From Labilibaculum filiforme (GTDB taxonomy: Bacteria > Bacteroidota > Bacteroidia > Bacteroidales > Marinifilaceae), in the NCBI RefSeq assembly GCF_002843315.1, contig NZ_MVDD01000004.1, forward strand, positions 248,001-312,000: a stretch of DNA of 64,000 bases, read 5' to 3'. Position numbers and translations under genes: made by a program. How positions within the stretch are numbered: position 1 is the first letter of the stretch; each line of letters opens with the position of its first letter. Of this stretch, positions 45,911 to 56,800 are shown in pieces. The notes beneath the pieces were generated by a model. The model searched no databases and had not been told where the DNA came from. It was given only the letters and a program-made list of their open reading frames with translations.

Positions 45911-47335
45911 TTAAATTCCACACTTATTAAACAAGTTAATCAATTCGGGATTTGATGGTCTTGGCGCATCAGGTGTTACAATTTTTCCTTCAGGACCAAT
46001 TAAAATAAACTGAGGAATCCCCATAATCTGATACTTCTTAACAAATTCCGAATCGAGGGCTTTGTCAGCAATTAGTTGCACACCACCCAGCTCTTTTTCT
46101 TTAACAAATGTTTGCCACTTGCTTAAATTTATAAGCTCATCAACAGATAGGCTCACAAAAACAATATTTTCATTTCCATGATATTGCTCTTCTACCTTTT
46201 GTAAATAAGGAATTTCGCCTCTACATGGTCCACACCAAGTTGCCCATACATCGATATAAACATACTTTCCTCTAAAATCAGATAAGGAAGTCGTTCCTCC
46301 TTTACTATTCTGATAATTCACAAACTCAGGAGATTTTTGACCAGGCTTAGTTGCCATTAAACCATCGTATGTTTCTCGAACAGCATCTTTATAAACTTGA
46401 TTCGAAACATTAGCATTAAAGAAATCATAATAAGCTTGCAAATTTGGTGTTCTTGTAATATCATATCTAGCATTCATGATGAACAATTCTTCCAAAATGC
46501 TTTTGTCAGTAATCATTTTGCTTAGCATTTTTAGCTTTTCAAGCGGATCCGCCTCCCAAATATTACCAACCAGTTTTGTATACTCATAAGCGTAATATCC
46601 TCTCAACAAAAACTGATACAGAACAGATCGTTTAAATTCACTATAATCTTGCATATTGGTTTCTGAAACCACATCGAAAAAATCTGATGGTATTTCTGGA
46701 GCATCTTCCCCATTTATATATCTATAGCCCTGAGCATAGGCAATATAAGAACGAACCTTAGTGTATTGAATATCCTTTTTTTCATTGGAAATAAATGCAT
46801 CTGTTAAACCAGTACTTGATGCAAGTAACTGCATATATTCACCCTTATAAGCTTCTTGCTTTTTTATGAAAGAAGCAACATCATCACCTTTTTCATCACG
46901 GTAAATATTATTTATTCTATTGTCTATTTGTACCTTTTTAAACAAATAATTATTTACATCAGATGCATCACCAGTAAATACTGTTGTGTTTTGAACATCT
47001 AAAAAATCAGAAGTCAACTGCAAATGCTGTCCTGGTTTTATTGTAAATGCAAGCTGACTTTTAGCTTGACCTAAAGAAAAAACACGTTTCCCATCAATGT
47101 ACAAGGTGTCGATAAAACTTCCTTTTCCATCAAGTTTTAGTACATGCGTAATAGCTGGAACTGTATCGATACTTATACTGGTGAAAATTGAAGCAAGCTT
47201 TACTTCATCCTCATTTGCATTTATTAATGTACCCGAAACTATCGCATAATTTACAGTTTGTTTTTCTGTACAGCCTAAGAAAACAAGACTGATAAAAAAG
47301 AAAATTAATTTTTGAATATTACTATTTCGTTTCAT
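45911..47335 (-). CDS. TlpA-family thioredoxin lipoprotein (locus 3)
   Basis: About 474 residues; I use the ATG at 47335 (MKRNSNIQKLIFFF), four codons inside the longest frame. Lipobox LVFLGC. N-terminal beta domain (AIVSGTLINANEDEVKLAS), long helical middle, C-terminal thioredoxin domain with WATWCGPC and GIPQFILIGPEGK. It is the most divergent of the four large TlpA-like lipoproteins. Spacing to the next gene is 22 bases. Confidence 0.88.
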   Translation of the reverse strand: MKRNSNIQKLIFFFISLVFLGCTEKQTVNYAIVSGTLINANEDEVKLASIFTSISIDTVPAITHVLKLDGKGSFIDTLYIDGKRVFSLGQAKSQLAFTIKPGQHLQLTSDFLDVQNTTVFTGDASDVNNYLFKKVQIDNRINNIYRDEKGDDVASFIKKQEAYKGEYMQLLASSTGLTDAFISNEKKDIQYTKVRSYIAYAQGYRYINGEDAPEIPSDFFDVVSETNMQDYSEFKRSVLYQFLLRGYYAYEYTKLVGNIWEADPLEKLKMLSKMITDKSILEELFIMNARYDITRTPNLQAYYDFFNANVSNQVYKDAVRETYDGLMATKPGQKSPEFVNYQNSKGGTTSLSDFRGKYVYIDVWATWCGPCRGEIPYLQKVEEQYHGNENIVFVSLSVDELINLSKWQTFVKEKELGGVQLIADKALDSEFVKKYQIMGIPQFILIGPEGKIVTPDAPRPSNPELINLFNKCGI

Positions 47336-47394
47336 GTTACAAATCATTAAAAATTCTTTTAAAAATATTTATTACTGATACGGAAATCATATCA

Positions 47395-48606
47395 CTACAT
47401 TGCTTTAATAGCCTCAACAATTTCAAGCTTATCATGCTTTAATTCCATTCCCAAAACTTTCATTTTATCGAGATAAATATTCACCTTCTCAACAGCCAAT
47501 TCCTTTTTATTTTGTCTTTTGTAAACAGAAGCTAAAAAGAGATAAGGTTCAGCTGTATCTGGAGATAGTTTTATGGCTCTCTCACAATTTGAAATCACCC
47601 ATTCATCCGCGCCTTCAATATCTTTACTCTCCGAATCTAAAGCAATACCATAAACCGAAGAAATAATACAATACACACCTTCCTCATTACTTATTGCAAA
47701 ATCATTAGCGATGTACTTATTGGTCAGGTTAAAATAGGCATCAAACATTTTATGACGCAAATAATACTCCTTATATCCCATTCTTGCAATACCTTCTCCA
47801 CGCGAACTAAATTCAGATAGATAGTTCTTCAATGCCTCATCTAAAGCTTCGAATGTGACCTCCCGCTTACTCATTAATTTGCCAACATAAGTGGTATGTG
47901 CATAAAACAAATACTGATCGACTTCTTTTATACTACTTACTTTTACAAATTCTTCCTTGTGATTTTTAACAAAAAGACATCGCGAACCTTCATATTCAAA
48001 ATCAAGCATTCTTAAAATTTCGAAATTAGTTTTATCAATTAAATCTTCGTTTGATAAATTTGACAGATATTCATTTCCTAAACGCTCGAACTTCTCTTTA
48101 TTCCCTTGATTTGCAATAGCCACTAGGTAATTAAGCATGAAACCAGAAGCTCTTTCCCCACTTTCATATTTGGCCTCCATAACATCAATTCTTTTCGATG
48201 GATCAAGCGCTTTCTTTGCTTCTTCTATCAAAGATGAAGCATCGGAGGCAGCCTTAATGGCATGCACAACTGCCCCATTGCTATTAATAAATAACAGAGT
48301 AGGATACGAATTAATTTGAGAATACATCTTCTGTACCCTTGGCCCCTCGCCTTTTTCCATATCCATTTTGATGTTCACAAAATTTTTATTGAAATAATCA
48401 CCAACTTCCTTTATAGGGAAAATGGTTTTGGCTAGCCATTTACAAGGCCCACACCATGCTGTGTAGCAATCCAGAAAAACCAGTTTATTTTCAGTTTTTG
48501 CTTTAGCTAATGCTTCATCGAAAGTAATGTGCTCAAATTCAATTCCTTGAGCAAAAGCTGAACTAGTATATAGTACAACTAATAGCGAAATAAGTATTTT
48601 CTTCAT
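47395..48606 (-). CDS. Exported thioredoxin-family protein with helical (TPR-like) C-terminus (locus 3)
   Basis: 403 residues, signal peptide ending SSAFAQ. Thioredoxin domain with WCGPC and SYPTLLF, then a long helical part ending in a TPR-like repeat (EPYLFLASVYKRQNKKELAVEKV). It is the locus 3 counterpart of the 400-residue protein of locus 2 and an extended relative of the 135-residue thioredoxin of locus 1. It starts 6 bases after the previous gene, so co-translated. Confidence 0.9.
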   Translation of the reverse strand: MKKILISLLVVLYTSSAFAQGIEFEHITFDEALAKAKTENKLVFLDCYTAWCGPCKWLAKTIFPIKEVGDYFNKNFVNIKMDMEKGEGPRVQKMYSQINSYPTLLFINSNGAVVHAIKAASDASSLIEEAKKALDPSKRIDVMEAKYESGERASGFMLNYLVAIANQGNKEKFERLGNEYLSNLSNEDLIDKTNFEILRMLDFEYEGSRCLFVKNHKEEFVKVSSIKEVDQYLFYAHTTYVGKLMSKREVTFEALDEALKNYLSEFSSRGEGIARMGYKEYYLRHKMFDAYFNLTNKYIANDFAISNEEGVYCIISSVYGIALDSESKDIEGADEWVISNCERAIKLSPDTAEPYLFLASVYKRQNKKELAVEKVNIYLDKMKVLGMELKHDKLEIVEAIKAM

Positions 48607-48612
48607 AGCTGA

Positions 48613-50061
48613 CTATAAGTTTTCATTAATCAATTGATACAATTCTTCAGTACCTGGACGTGGCGACTCTCTACTAATTAAAAGCCCATCGGCTCCAATT
48701 AAAATGTAACGTGGAATGCCTTGAACCATTAAATCTTTTTTGAATGTGTTCTTGTTAATAGAAGTATTCAATTGAATTCCAGTAAGCACACCACCTTTAT
48801 TCTCATTCACTTTTCTCTTCCATAATTCCACATCTTCGTCAACCGAAATGCCCAGAAATACGATATTCTTTCCCGCATACTTTTCTTTCAACAAGTTGAA
48901 TTTTGGCAAGCCCGCAACACAAGGTCCACACCACGTTGCCCAACAATCCATCATTACCATCTTTCCTTTAAAATCTGATAAGGAAACTTCATTTCCATTA
49001 ATATCGGTTAAAGTAAATTGAGGAGCAGGTTTGCCATCGGCATAAGCATTTTGTCCTGCTTTATATTCTTCAAAACTTTTTAGTCTTTCTTTATCTTTTA
49101 CTTTGTCATAAATAACTCCATTCAAATAGGTTTTTATAGCATCATCATTAGCTCTCATATAACTAATAACAAAACCATTATACATATCCTCTTTGATTAA
49201 AGCAGGAAACGAACAAGTGTCTAAGCAGGCTAAATTTGTTTTAAAGTAATCCATCGACTCACGTTCATATTTCGACAATACCTCACGCATTTTATCATGA
49301 TAACCTCCTCTTACATACATGGCATATTGACCACTTTTGTGATACAAGTTAAAATCGTTTTTAGGAATTTCATTTTTGAAATAGGCATCAAACTTTACAG
49401 GAATTGTCCAGTCTTTATCTGGGTTATTTCTTTTAGCTGTTCTTGCGTACAATTGGAAAGTAAAATTATATCGTAACAGTTGTTCCAAATTATAAACCTC
49501 TAGGAAATTTTCTTGTATTGATTTTGTTTCTACAAACTTTTTAACAAGAGCTCTTTCTTTTTCCAACAAACTCAACTGATAAGCCTCAAATTCTTGAGGA
49601 TTTTTCTTTTCTACTTCTGGCAGATAAACTTCTTTATATGCTGCTCTGTCGTACTGAAATTTTGGAGAATTCACCATTAATGCATAAAGTAATTCAGTTT
49701 CATCATTATTCTCTCCAGAAATTGTTACCGCCTTTTTATCGCAGGCTTCCATCTTATCAAGATCGATATCTAGATGCAAACTCGTTCCTTTTTTCAGGTA
49801 AAGATCTAAACTACTTTCCGATCCCAATAATAGTGAGTAGTTTCCCTCTTTTATTGAATCGTAACGAACACTAAAATTGCCGTTACTATCCAGATTGATC
49901 ACTTCCTGTAATAACGTTCCGTACAGTGTTAATTCTTTATCATATCCAGTTACATGACCATCGATAGTCACGCTAATATTTTGAGCTTGTTCCGCTTTTT
50001 TTGTGCCACAGGAAACAAGGATGAAACTTACAATTACGGCTAAAAAATAATTTACTTTCAT
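48613..50061 (-). CDS. TlpA-family thioredoxin lipoprotein (locus 3)
   Basis: 482 residues; lipobox VSFILVSC. DUF4369-like N-terminal domain (VTIDGHVTGYDKELTLYG), helical middle, thioredoxin domain with WATWCGPC (C378, C381) and GIPRYILIGADG. It pairs by sequence with the 483- and 485-residue proteins, but has CGPC in place of CAPC. It is the first TlpA-type gene of locus 3, with a 111-base gap upstream that holds an inverted repeat. Confidence 0.9.
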   Translation of the reverse strand: MKVNYFLAVIVSFILVSCGTKKAEQAQNISVTIDGHVTGYDKELTLYGTLLQEVINLDSNGNFSVRYDSIKEGNYSLLLGSESSLDLYLKKGTSLHLDIDLDKMEACDKKAVTISGENNDETELLYALMVNSPKFQYDRAAYKEVYLPEVEKKNPQEFEAYQLSLLEKERALVKKFVETKSIQENFLEVYNLEQLLRYNFTFQLYARTAKRNNPDKDWTIPVKFDAYFKNEIPKNDFNLYHKSGQYAMYVRGGYHDKMREVLSKYERESMDYFKTNLACLDTCSFPALIKEDMYNGFVISYMRANDDAIKTYLNGVIYDKVKDKERLKSFEEYKAGQNAYADGKPAPQFTLTDINGNEVSLSDFKGKMVMMDCWATWCGPCVAGLPKFNLLKEKYAGKNIVFLGISVDEDVELWKRKVNENKGGVLTGIQLNTSINKNTFKKDLMVQGIPRYILIGADGLLISRESPRPGTEELYQLINENL

Positions 50062-50116
50062 GATGAAATAAATAAATTGTGTTTGAAAAAAGTATGTATT
50101 CTATATGTGGAAATTA

Positions 50117-50163
50117 CATATAGGAACGCTTTGTATTCCTATGAAAAGAGCCGTTCCTATATG
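50117..50163 (-). terminator. Perfect 12-base inverted repeat between the fusion gene and the first TlpA gene
   Basis: CATATAGGAACG at 50117-50128 and CGTTCCTATATG at 50152-50163 are exact reverse complements with a 23-base loop that itself repeats TTCCTAT. There is no T-run on the minus strand. It may be an RNA-processing or stability hairpin, or an operator. Confidence 0.5.
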
Positions 50164-50172
50164 CTAATTCGA

Positions 50173-52137
50173 TTAAATTTCTAAAATGAATTCTTTCTTT
50201 TTGGGTGGAAAACAAATAGAAGCATCGCAACATTGATAGTACAACCAACATGTAATTGTTGTTCCCTTTTCAACATCAGCACCAATCTTAATTGCTTGCT
50301 GAAAACTATCGTCATTTTTGTAAATTAAGATGCCTGGTTTTCCCGGATAAGGCGCTGGTGCTGTTTTTTTCCATTTACCAACTAGTTCAACATTTGCAGG
50401 CAATTCAATGCCTTGTTCGGTTTTAATGTAAGCTTCTCCTTTTGGCACATAGGCATAAATGTGATATCCCTCCATAATTTTCGTTTGAATCACCACAAGT
50501 TTTTCACCTTCGTTTTCTCCATCCACTAAAATTGCTCCTGCACTTACAGGTTCTTCGTGTGTTGGTTCATCCAATTCTATAGTAGCAACAGCTTCTTTCT
50601 TATCTTCAACTTTCTTATCTTTTCTAGGACGAGTATCAGGATTCGCATTTGCATCGTTAATCAACCAAACATATCCACCAGCTTCGGTAAAGAACATTTT
50701 ACTTTTGTATTTGTTATACCAAGTTCTCCATTCAGTAGCCGTAGCAAAATCTTCAATAGTGTAACGCCAAAGCAATCTGTTTGCTTTCTCTGCATCTTTA
50801 CCTGTTTCCAAAAGAGAAATTGCAACATCTAATATTTTAATATCAGTATTGGCTACACCTAAGCTCTTAGCATCTTCATCAACTCTTAAATCGTACATGC
50901 CATCAGGCTGAGAAAAGAAATAAGGCTTATTTTCCTTTAAGAATGTTCTCACTTTTAAGGTATCCAAGCCTGTGATTGAACTCCAGCTATTTCTTCCTAT
51001 TTGTTTCTTTAAATATTCTTCGCGTGTTGGTAGTTCTTGAGTAGGCATAGAAAGCGTCATCTTTTCATTTTCAGACAATTCCTCTCCTTTTGCTTGCTTT
51101 TCTTTTAGTTCTTTTTGAGCTTTTGCAGTCTTTTTGTTCATTTCTTGATAGAACTTAACAGTTCCGTCATATGACTTCTTTGTGGTATAAAAAGCTAGTT
51201 CATCAATATATACTCTTGTTGCAATACGTTGATTGTATTTTTTTGCAATAAATTGGTCATTCTTGTGTTTGTATGTATACACAATAGCATTGGCAAATAC
51301 TTGCTTTGCTTCGTCAGTCATATAATCCGGCGAGCCTGCAAATCCCCATAAAAAATGATTTCCATGACGACCAATTGCTACGGCTGTCTTTTGTTTGTCA
51401 CATTCTCCACTCGAGATTACTTCTGCGTCTGGCGAATCTGTAAAACCCCAACCACGAGCTACCATACCAATACGGTAACCATTCCCATCATGATAACCTT
51501 CCGTATTCACTTCCCACATTGGAATTTCAGCTGGCATATCCAAACCATCCCATGATTTTAGAATTGGAGCTGGTGTTGGACGATCTTTAATGGTAGGATT
51601 AACTTTAAATGGTCCTTTGAAAATGGCGTGATCAAATTTGGTGTGGTGTGCATGGCGGTCTAAACATAGACAATACCAATCTAATTTAGAACCTAATGGA
51701 TTTCCCATATCAGCAGCAGGATGCCCAATAAACACCGATGGACTATTAAAATCAGCAGGTAAATATACAGCTGGCTCGTATTTTAAGGTTGCTCCGGTTT
51801 TTGGATCACGCTCATATATTCTGTCCTTAATTGATTTTACTCTTTCATCGAATATGGTGACATCAAATTTCTTTGATAGATCTGCTGTATAATCACGACA
51901 ATCTACACTTTCCACCTTAGCAAAATACTGATTTAGATAATCAATAAAAGCAGGCATTCTTGTTTTATATTCTTTAGCGAAACGTTCTCCTGAAGTCCAT
52001 GAAGTAGGAGTGTTGGCAGGCATTTCTTTATCTGGACTATAACCTACGTAAAGTACGCTTACATCTTGTTTTTCCTGAGCCTGTGCAATTAGCACAACAT
52101 TTAAAATAACGAGTAAGGTAAATATTTTTTTGATCAT
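50173..52137 (-). CDS. ThuA-like / DsbD-N fusion protein, copy 4 of 4
   Basis: 654 residues, signal peptide ending LIAQAQ. Residues 1-500 match the other ThuA-like proteins: VSVLYVGYSPDKEMP, DVTIFDE, C-L-C-L-D with AHHTKFDHAIFKGP, ISSGEC, AIGRHGNHFLWGF, and TEAGGYVWLIND. A charged linker (about 503-527) leads to a DsbD-N-like domain (528-654) with C637 and C642 in CDASICFPPK plus an extra C636. This joins in one chain the two proteins that locus 1 encodes as adjacent genes in the same order, so they very probably act together. It is the first accessory gene of locus 3. Confidence 0.8.
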   Translation of the reverse strand: MIKKIFTLLVILNVVLIAQAQEKQDVSVLYVGYSPDKEMPANTPTSWTSGERFAKEYKTRMPAFIDYLNQYFAKVESVDCRDYTADLSKKFDVTIFDERVKSIKDRIYERDPKTGATLKYEPAVYLPADFNSPSVFIGHPAADMGNPLGSKLDWYCLCLDRHAHHTKFDHAIFKGPFKVNPTIKDRPTPAPILKSWDGLDMPAEIPMWEVNTEGYHDGNGYRIGMVARGWGFTDSPDAEVISSGECDKQKTAVAIGRHGNHFLWGFAGSPDYMTDEAKQVFANAIVYTYKHKNDQFIAKKYNQRIATRVYIDELAFYTTKKSYDGTVKFYQEMNKKTAKAQKELKEKQAKGEELSENEKMTLSMPTQELPTREEYLKKQIGRNSWSSITGLDTLKVRTFLKENKPYFFSQPDGMYDLRVDEDAKSLGVANTDIKILDVAISLLETGKDAEKANRLLWRYTIEDFATATEWRTWYNKYKSKMFFTEAGGYVWLINDANANPDTRPRKDKKVEDKKEAVATIELDEPTHEEPVSAGAILVDGENEGEKLVVIQTKIMEGYHIYAYVPKGEAYIKTEQGIELPANVELVGKWKKTAPAPYPGKPGILIYKNDDSFQQAIKIGADVEKGTTITCWLYYQCCDASICFPPKKKEFILEI

Positions 52138-52303
52138 AATGTTAAATCATTAATTGTTTATTGGTAATTAATACTTGTCGATTCCAAACAGGCTTACAAA
52201 TTGATTTTCAAGAAAGAGTTATAGTTTTTAAATCTGTATTTTGATAAAACAGATTTTGGAGTGGTAATAAGAATAGAAAATTAAATTCCATTCAGAAATA
52301 ATT

Positions 52304-52339
52304 TTTCAGGTGTTTAAGTGTTACCCCAAACACCTGAAA
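52304..52339 (-). terminator. Hairpin between susD and accessory genes of locus 3
   Basis: TTTCAGGTGTTT at 52304-52315 and AAACACCTGAAA at 52328-52339 form a perfect twelve-base-pair stem with a 12-base loop. The minus-strand tail is only moderately T-rich. The place corresponds to the hairpins at 6530 and 31899. Confidence 0.65.
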
Positions 52340-52414
52340 TATTTTATAAATAACTAAACGGTCAATTTAAATATGAGATAAAACCTCGATTGATAATCGA
52401 CCAATTTTAGTTGA

Positions 52415-53812
52415 TTAGTTAATAAGAGAAACTCCATCTCTAGGACTTTGTTCCCAAGAAGGGTTAAAGTCCATTACCTTTAATGGAATGTTCATATACC
52501 AGTTATTGGCATTAGGAGCAATTGAATAATCTTTACCCAAAAAGCTTCTCGTTAAAGTTTGAGTATAATCACCAGTAACCATTAACCTTCTCATATCGAA
52601 TAAACGTATATCTCTAAAAGCCAATTCTCTTTTTCGTTCAGCTAAAACAAATGCTAATGCAGATGTTAAATCAGGAATATCTGTTGTTGTTAAATCAACA
52701 TATGTACCTGTTACATAACGTTTACTACGAATAGTATTCATGTCATCGATAATATCCTGAACATCAGAACCTGCAGTTCTTGCAAGACACTCACTTCTAT
52801 TTAAATACAACTCTGGCACAGAAAGTCCGATATTGAATTCAGACTCGCTTGGATCAAGGTATAAGTTACCATCACCGTCGGTATTTCCAGAAGTCAATAC
52901 AGCTAATCTTCTATCATCTGCATCAAAAGTACTAGCGAAGTCCGGTGCAACAGCAAATCCAACTCCATAACGACCATAACTTATTCTTGACAAAAAGTTA
53001 TGTCTCCATTTTCCATAAATAACCTCTTGACTCTCTATAACAGTTGGAAATGGGTTATTGATATCAATAATATTACTATTAATACCTAAGGCTAAATCAG
53101 CATTTTCTTTTGCTTTATCATACTCTCCCATGAATAGATAAATTCTTGACAAAAGTGCATATGCCATATCCTTACCAGGCATAAGAGTCTTATAGTATCT
53201 AGTTTCAGGAAGATATGGTAAAGATTCAGTAAGTTCTTGAACCATATAATCATATACAGCTTTAACTGTTGCTCTATCAGGTATTTGAGCATTTACATCA
53301 GCCAAAACAACTAGAGGTACAGATAGATCAGTAGATGAAGTTGATGCATTATAAGATTTTCCAAATGCATTCACTAAATCAAAGTAATCAAAAGCACGAG
53401 CAGCTCTCGCTAATGCAACTAAAGTATTCAATTCATCTTCTGTACCTGCAATAGTTTTATTATCAGCTTCTTCAATAATACTGTTGTAAACAAAAATACG
53501 AGCGTAGCCCCATTCCCAGAACTCATTACTCTCAGTTAAACTTTCATCAGTGAAATCAGTCAATAGATAACGTCTAATGTTATTAGCATCATTTGCTGCT
53601 AAGGTTGCAGCATCACCAGTAACTTGATCAGACATTAAAACTAAACCAGCTGAAAAACGTCCTTGCATCGTATAGGTAGAAAGCATTAAAGACTCAAAAT
53701 GCTCAATTTCTGTAGGAATAAACGACCCTTTGGGTTGTTCGTTTAGGAAATCTTCACACGAAGTGAAGAAAACCGTTAAACCAATTAATATAGCAAATAT
53801 TTTATTTTTCAT
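52415..53812 (-). CDS. SusD/RagB family lipoprotein (locus 3)
   Basis: 465 residues, lipobox LTVFFTSC, mature start EDFLNEQPKGSFIP. The SusD TPR-like region (LARAARAFDYFDLVNAFG) and the C-terminal AERKRELAFRDIRLFDMRRL pattern are present. It binds the ligand at the surface together with the SusC encoded 12 bases upstream. Ligand unknown. Confidence 0.93.
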   Translation of the reverse strand: MKNKIFAILIGLTVFFTSCEDFLNEQPKGSFIPTEIEHFESLMLSTYTMQGRFSAGLVLMSDQVTGDAATLAANDANNIRRYLLTDFTDESLTESNEFWEWGYARIFVYNSIIEEADNKTIAGTEDELNTLVALARAARAFDYFDLVNAFGKSYNASTSSTDLSVPLVVLADVNAQIPDRATVKAVYDYMVQELTESLPYLPETRYYKTLMPGKDMAYALLSRIYLFMGEYDKAKENADLALGINSNIIDINNPFPTVIESQEVIYGKWRHNFLSRISYGRYGVGFAVAPDFASTFDADDRRLAVLTSGNTDGDGNLYLDPSESEFNIGLSVPELYLNRSECLARTAGSDVQDIIDDMNTIRSKRYVTGTYVDLTTTDIPDLTSALAFVLAERKRELAFRDIRLFDMRRLMVTGDYTQTLTRSFLGKDYSIAPNANNWYMNIPLKVMDFNPSWEQSPRDGVSLIN

Positions 53813-53823
53813 TTTATCCAGAA

Positions 53824-56800
53824 TTAAAAGTTAATATTTAGACCAACAGTATAAGAAGTCATAATTGGCATCTGTCTTTTACCAAAAGACATATCCATAG
53901 CTTCAGGGTCGATACCATCTTTGTTTTTAGTCCATTTTAGTGGATTCGTAACCTGGAACATAGCTTGTGCAGATCCTAAGGATAAACTTGATAAGAACTT
54001 CTTAGGAAAATTGTAGATAAAATTAACTTCTCTAAGCTTGATATAGTCAGCAGATACTACATTAATATCAGCATAAGCATATAAATAATTAGCTAAAGCA
54101 GGCTCTGTATATCTAGTCCCAACTTTTGGAATGTTTGTATGATTTTCATCACCTGGCTTTTTCCATCTTTTAGATATATCTGCATGTGGTCTATAAACCT
54201 CGTCAATAGCAATCTCAGGAACATCCTTACGCATGATGTTTCCAAAACTACCAACAAATAAGGCTGACAACTCATAGTTTTTATACTTAAACTGAGTGGT
54301 AAAACTACTAACCCATGAAGGCACTACTGTTCCGCTAAACTTAAGCATACTAGTACCTTCCATATCTATATAACTACTTGATGCTTCTCCATTCTGGTCT
54401 ATTGCTTGTGCATGTCCTTGCTCATTTAAACCAGCCCACTGGAAACTATATAAACCATTTGTAGGTTTTCCAGGAGCAGAATATAAACCACGTAGTAAAT
54501 CTTCAGGATACTGACTTCTTGTTGAAGTATTAATATCAACAACTTCGTTATGATTATACGATAATAAGAATTTTGTTCCCCAGTAAAAATCACCTTTTTC
54601 CATAACCGTTCCACCCAATTCGAATTCGAATCCTTTATTAACAATTGTACCATTGTTAAAAGTAACACGAGTCAAACCATGAGTAGGATCAATTTCCTTT
54701 CCTGATAATACATCCTTACTTTTTCGGTGGTAAAAATCAATCGAACCTGATAACTTACTATTGAATAAACCAAAATCAAGTTTTAAATTGTTCGTAATTG
54801 TTTCTTCCCACTTTAAAGAAGCATTTTTAGGTGAACTAATAGTACCAGCCAAACCGTTATGATAGGAATCAATAGATTGGCTAATTTGCAACTCTGGAAT
54901 TGCACCTCTTGCCACGTTACCATTACTACCGTAGGTATAAGTAAACTTTAAATGATCTAACCATTCAATTTCTTCCATGAACTTTTCGTTAGATACATTC
55001 CACCCAGCACCTAAAGCCCATAATGGCTTTTTATTGAATCTTGATTCTCCACCGTATAAATTGAAATTATCAATACGACCACTTGCATTAAACACATATC
55101 TATTATCGAATGTATATGCAAAGTTTCCAAAATAGGATGCATAACGGTCATCAGTAGATGTTAACTGAAAGAAATCATCATAATTCCCAAAGTAATAGCT
55201 ATAACCATAACTACCCAAAGTTCCAAAATTAAATCCTGAAAGTGAAGCTATATCCATAGGCTTCTCAATCAATGTTTTGGTATCTAAACCAAATTGACTA
55301 GTCTTATAATATTCACTATAGCGTTTACTGATTTCTCCACCACCTAATGCTGTAAATGAATGTTTACCTAATTCTTTTGTATAATTCAGAGTTCCACGAA
55401 TAGTATATGAAGAATTATCGCCAGTATTTATTTGTTGAATAGCACCTTCTGGTATTTTATCTTCAGCAATTGTACCATTAGGCCCGCCAATAGCAAAAAA
55501 TGTTCTAGCTTGAGCTACTCCTCTATGCTCTTTTCCCCAGTAACTTTTATCAGTTCTACTGCCTTTTTCATACTGAACACCACCATTGAAGTTTAAGCCT
55601 TCAATAATTTTATAATTAAAACTGGCCTTAAGTCTGGTCATATATGACTCATAACCTCGTTTTGAATGGTCAATATCATTAAGAATGTTACTAAACGTAT
55701 TTATACCATATGTATCCAATAAAGATTGAGAATGTGATAGAGGATATGAACCTCCTAATCCTAAAGGTGCACTAAGGTATCCACTAGATTGATTAGCATA
55801 ACTACCATCCTCATTCTTAAGCATTTCCCATGGAGTAATACGATCAACAACTGCACTTCTTCCACTATAACCAGGTTCAGCTGCATAAACAGGAGAATAA
55901 TCAACATCTTCGTACATGAAATTAATACCCAGACTTGCTTTTAAGCGACTGTTGATATTAAAATCGTTATTCATGCTGATATTAATTTTTTCATTTTCAT
56001 TTCCTACATATCCTCCAGATTTCTTCATGTAGTTAATCGCTGCACGATAACTAATATTTTCAGTTCCTCCTTGGATTGATAGGTCATGTTGTTGAATAGC
56101 ACCAGCTTCAAGCAACTCATCTTCAATCTGACCATAATTATCACCACGTGCTCTAAGTTCAGCAACACCAGCATTATAAACAGCTTCAGTAATAACTCCA
56201 TTTTTGTAGTCCTGCATCAATGTACCTAACTCAGTAGGGGCCCAATAATTCATATAAGCTGCAGGAGCTCCTTCGAATGATTCTTCTAGAAAGGTAATCA
56301 TTTCGTCTGCCGAAGCTTTATTTAAATAATCAAGATCCCATTTAGGAATGTATTGATGTGTAAATTTATAAGAAACTTTAGGCTTAGACTGAGTACCTTT
56401 TTTAGTTGTTATAACAATTACACCATTTGAAGATTGAGATCCCCAAATTGACGCAGCAGCAGCATCCTTAAGAAAAGTAATCTGCTCAATATCGTTAGGA
56501 TTAACACTTGACAAACCTTCACTACTTGGAAAACCGTCAATAACAACTAGTGGGGAAGAATTTTCAGACATGGTAGAAATACCACGCATAATCAAACGAT
56601 TATCATTATCTGAGTCTGGTAAGTAACTTGCCATTGAATTACCATCACCAAACGATGAGTTTAAAACCCCAGAAGTTAAACCTTCCAACTTGCTTTGCAA
56701 GCTAGTTTCCATACTTCTCATATCATCTGCTTTAACAATAGCATATGAACCAGTCGATCTTTCTTTTGAAATAGTTTGGTATCCTGTAACAATAACCTCA

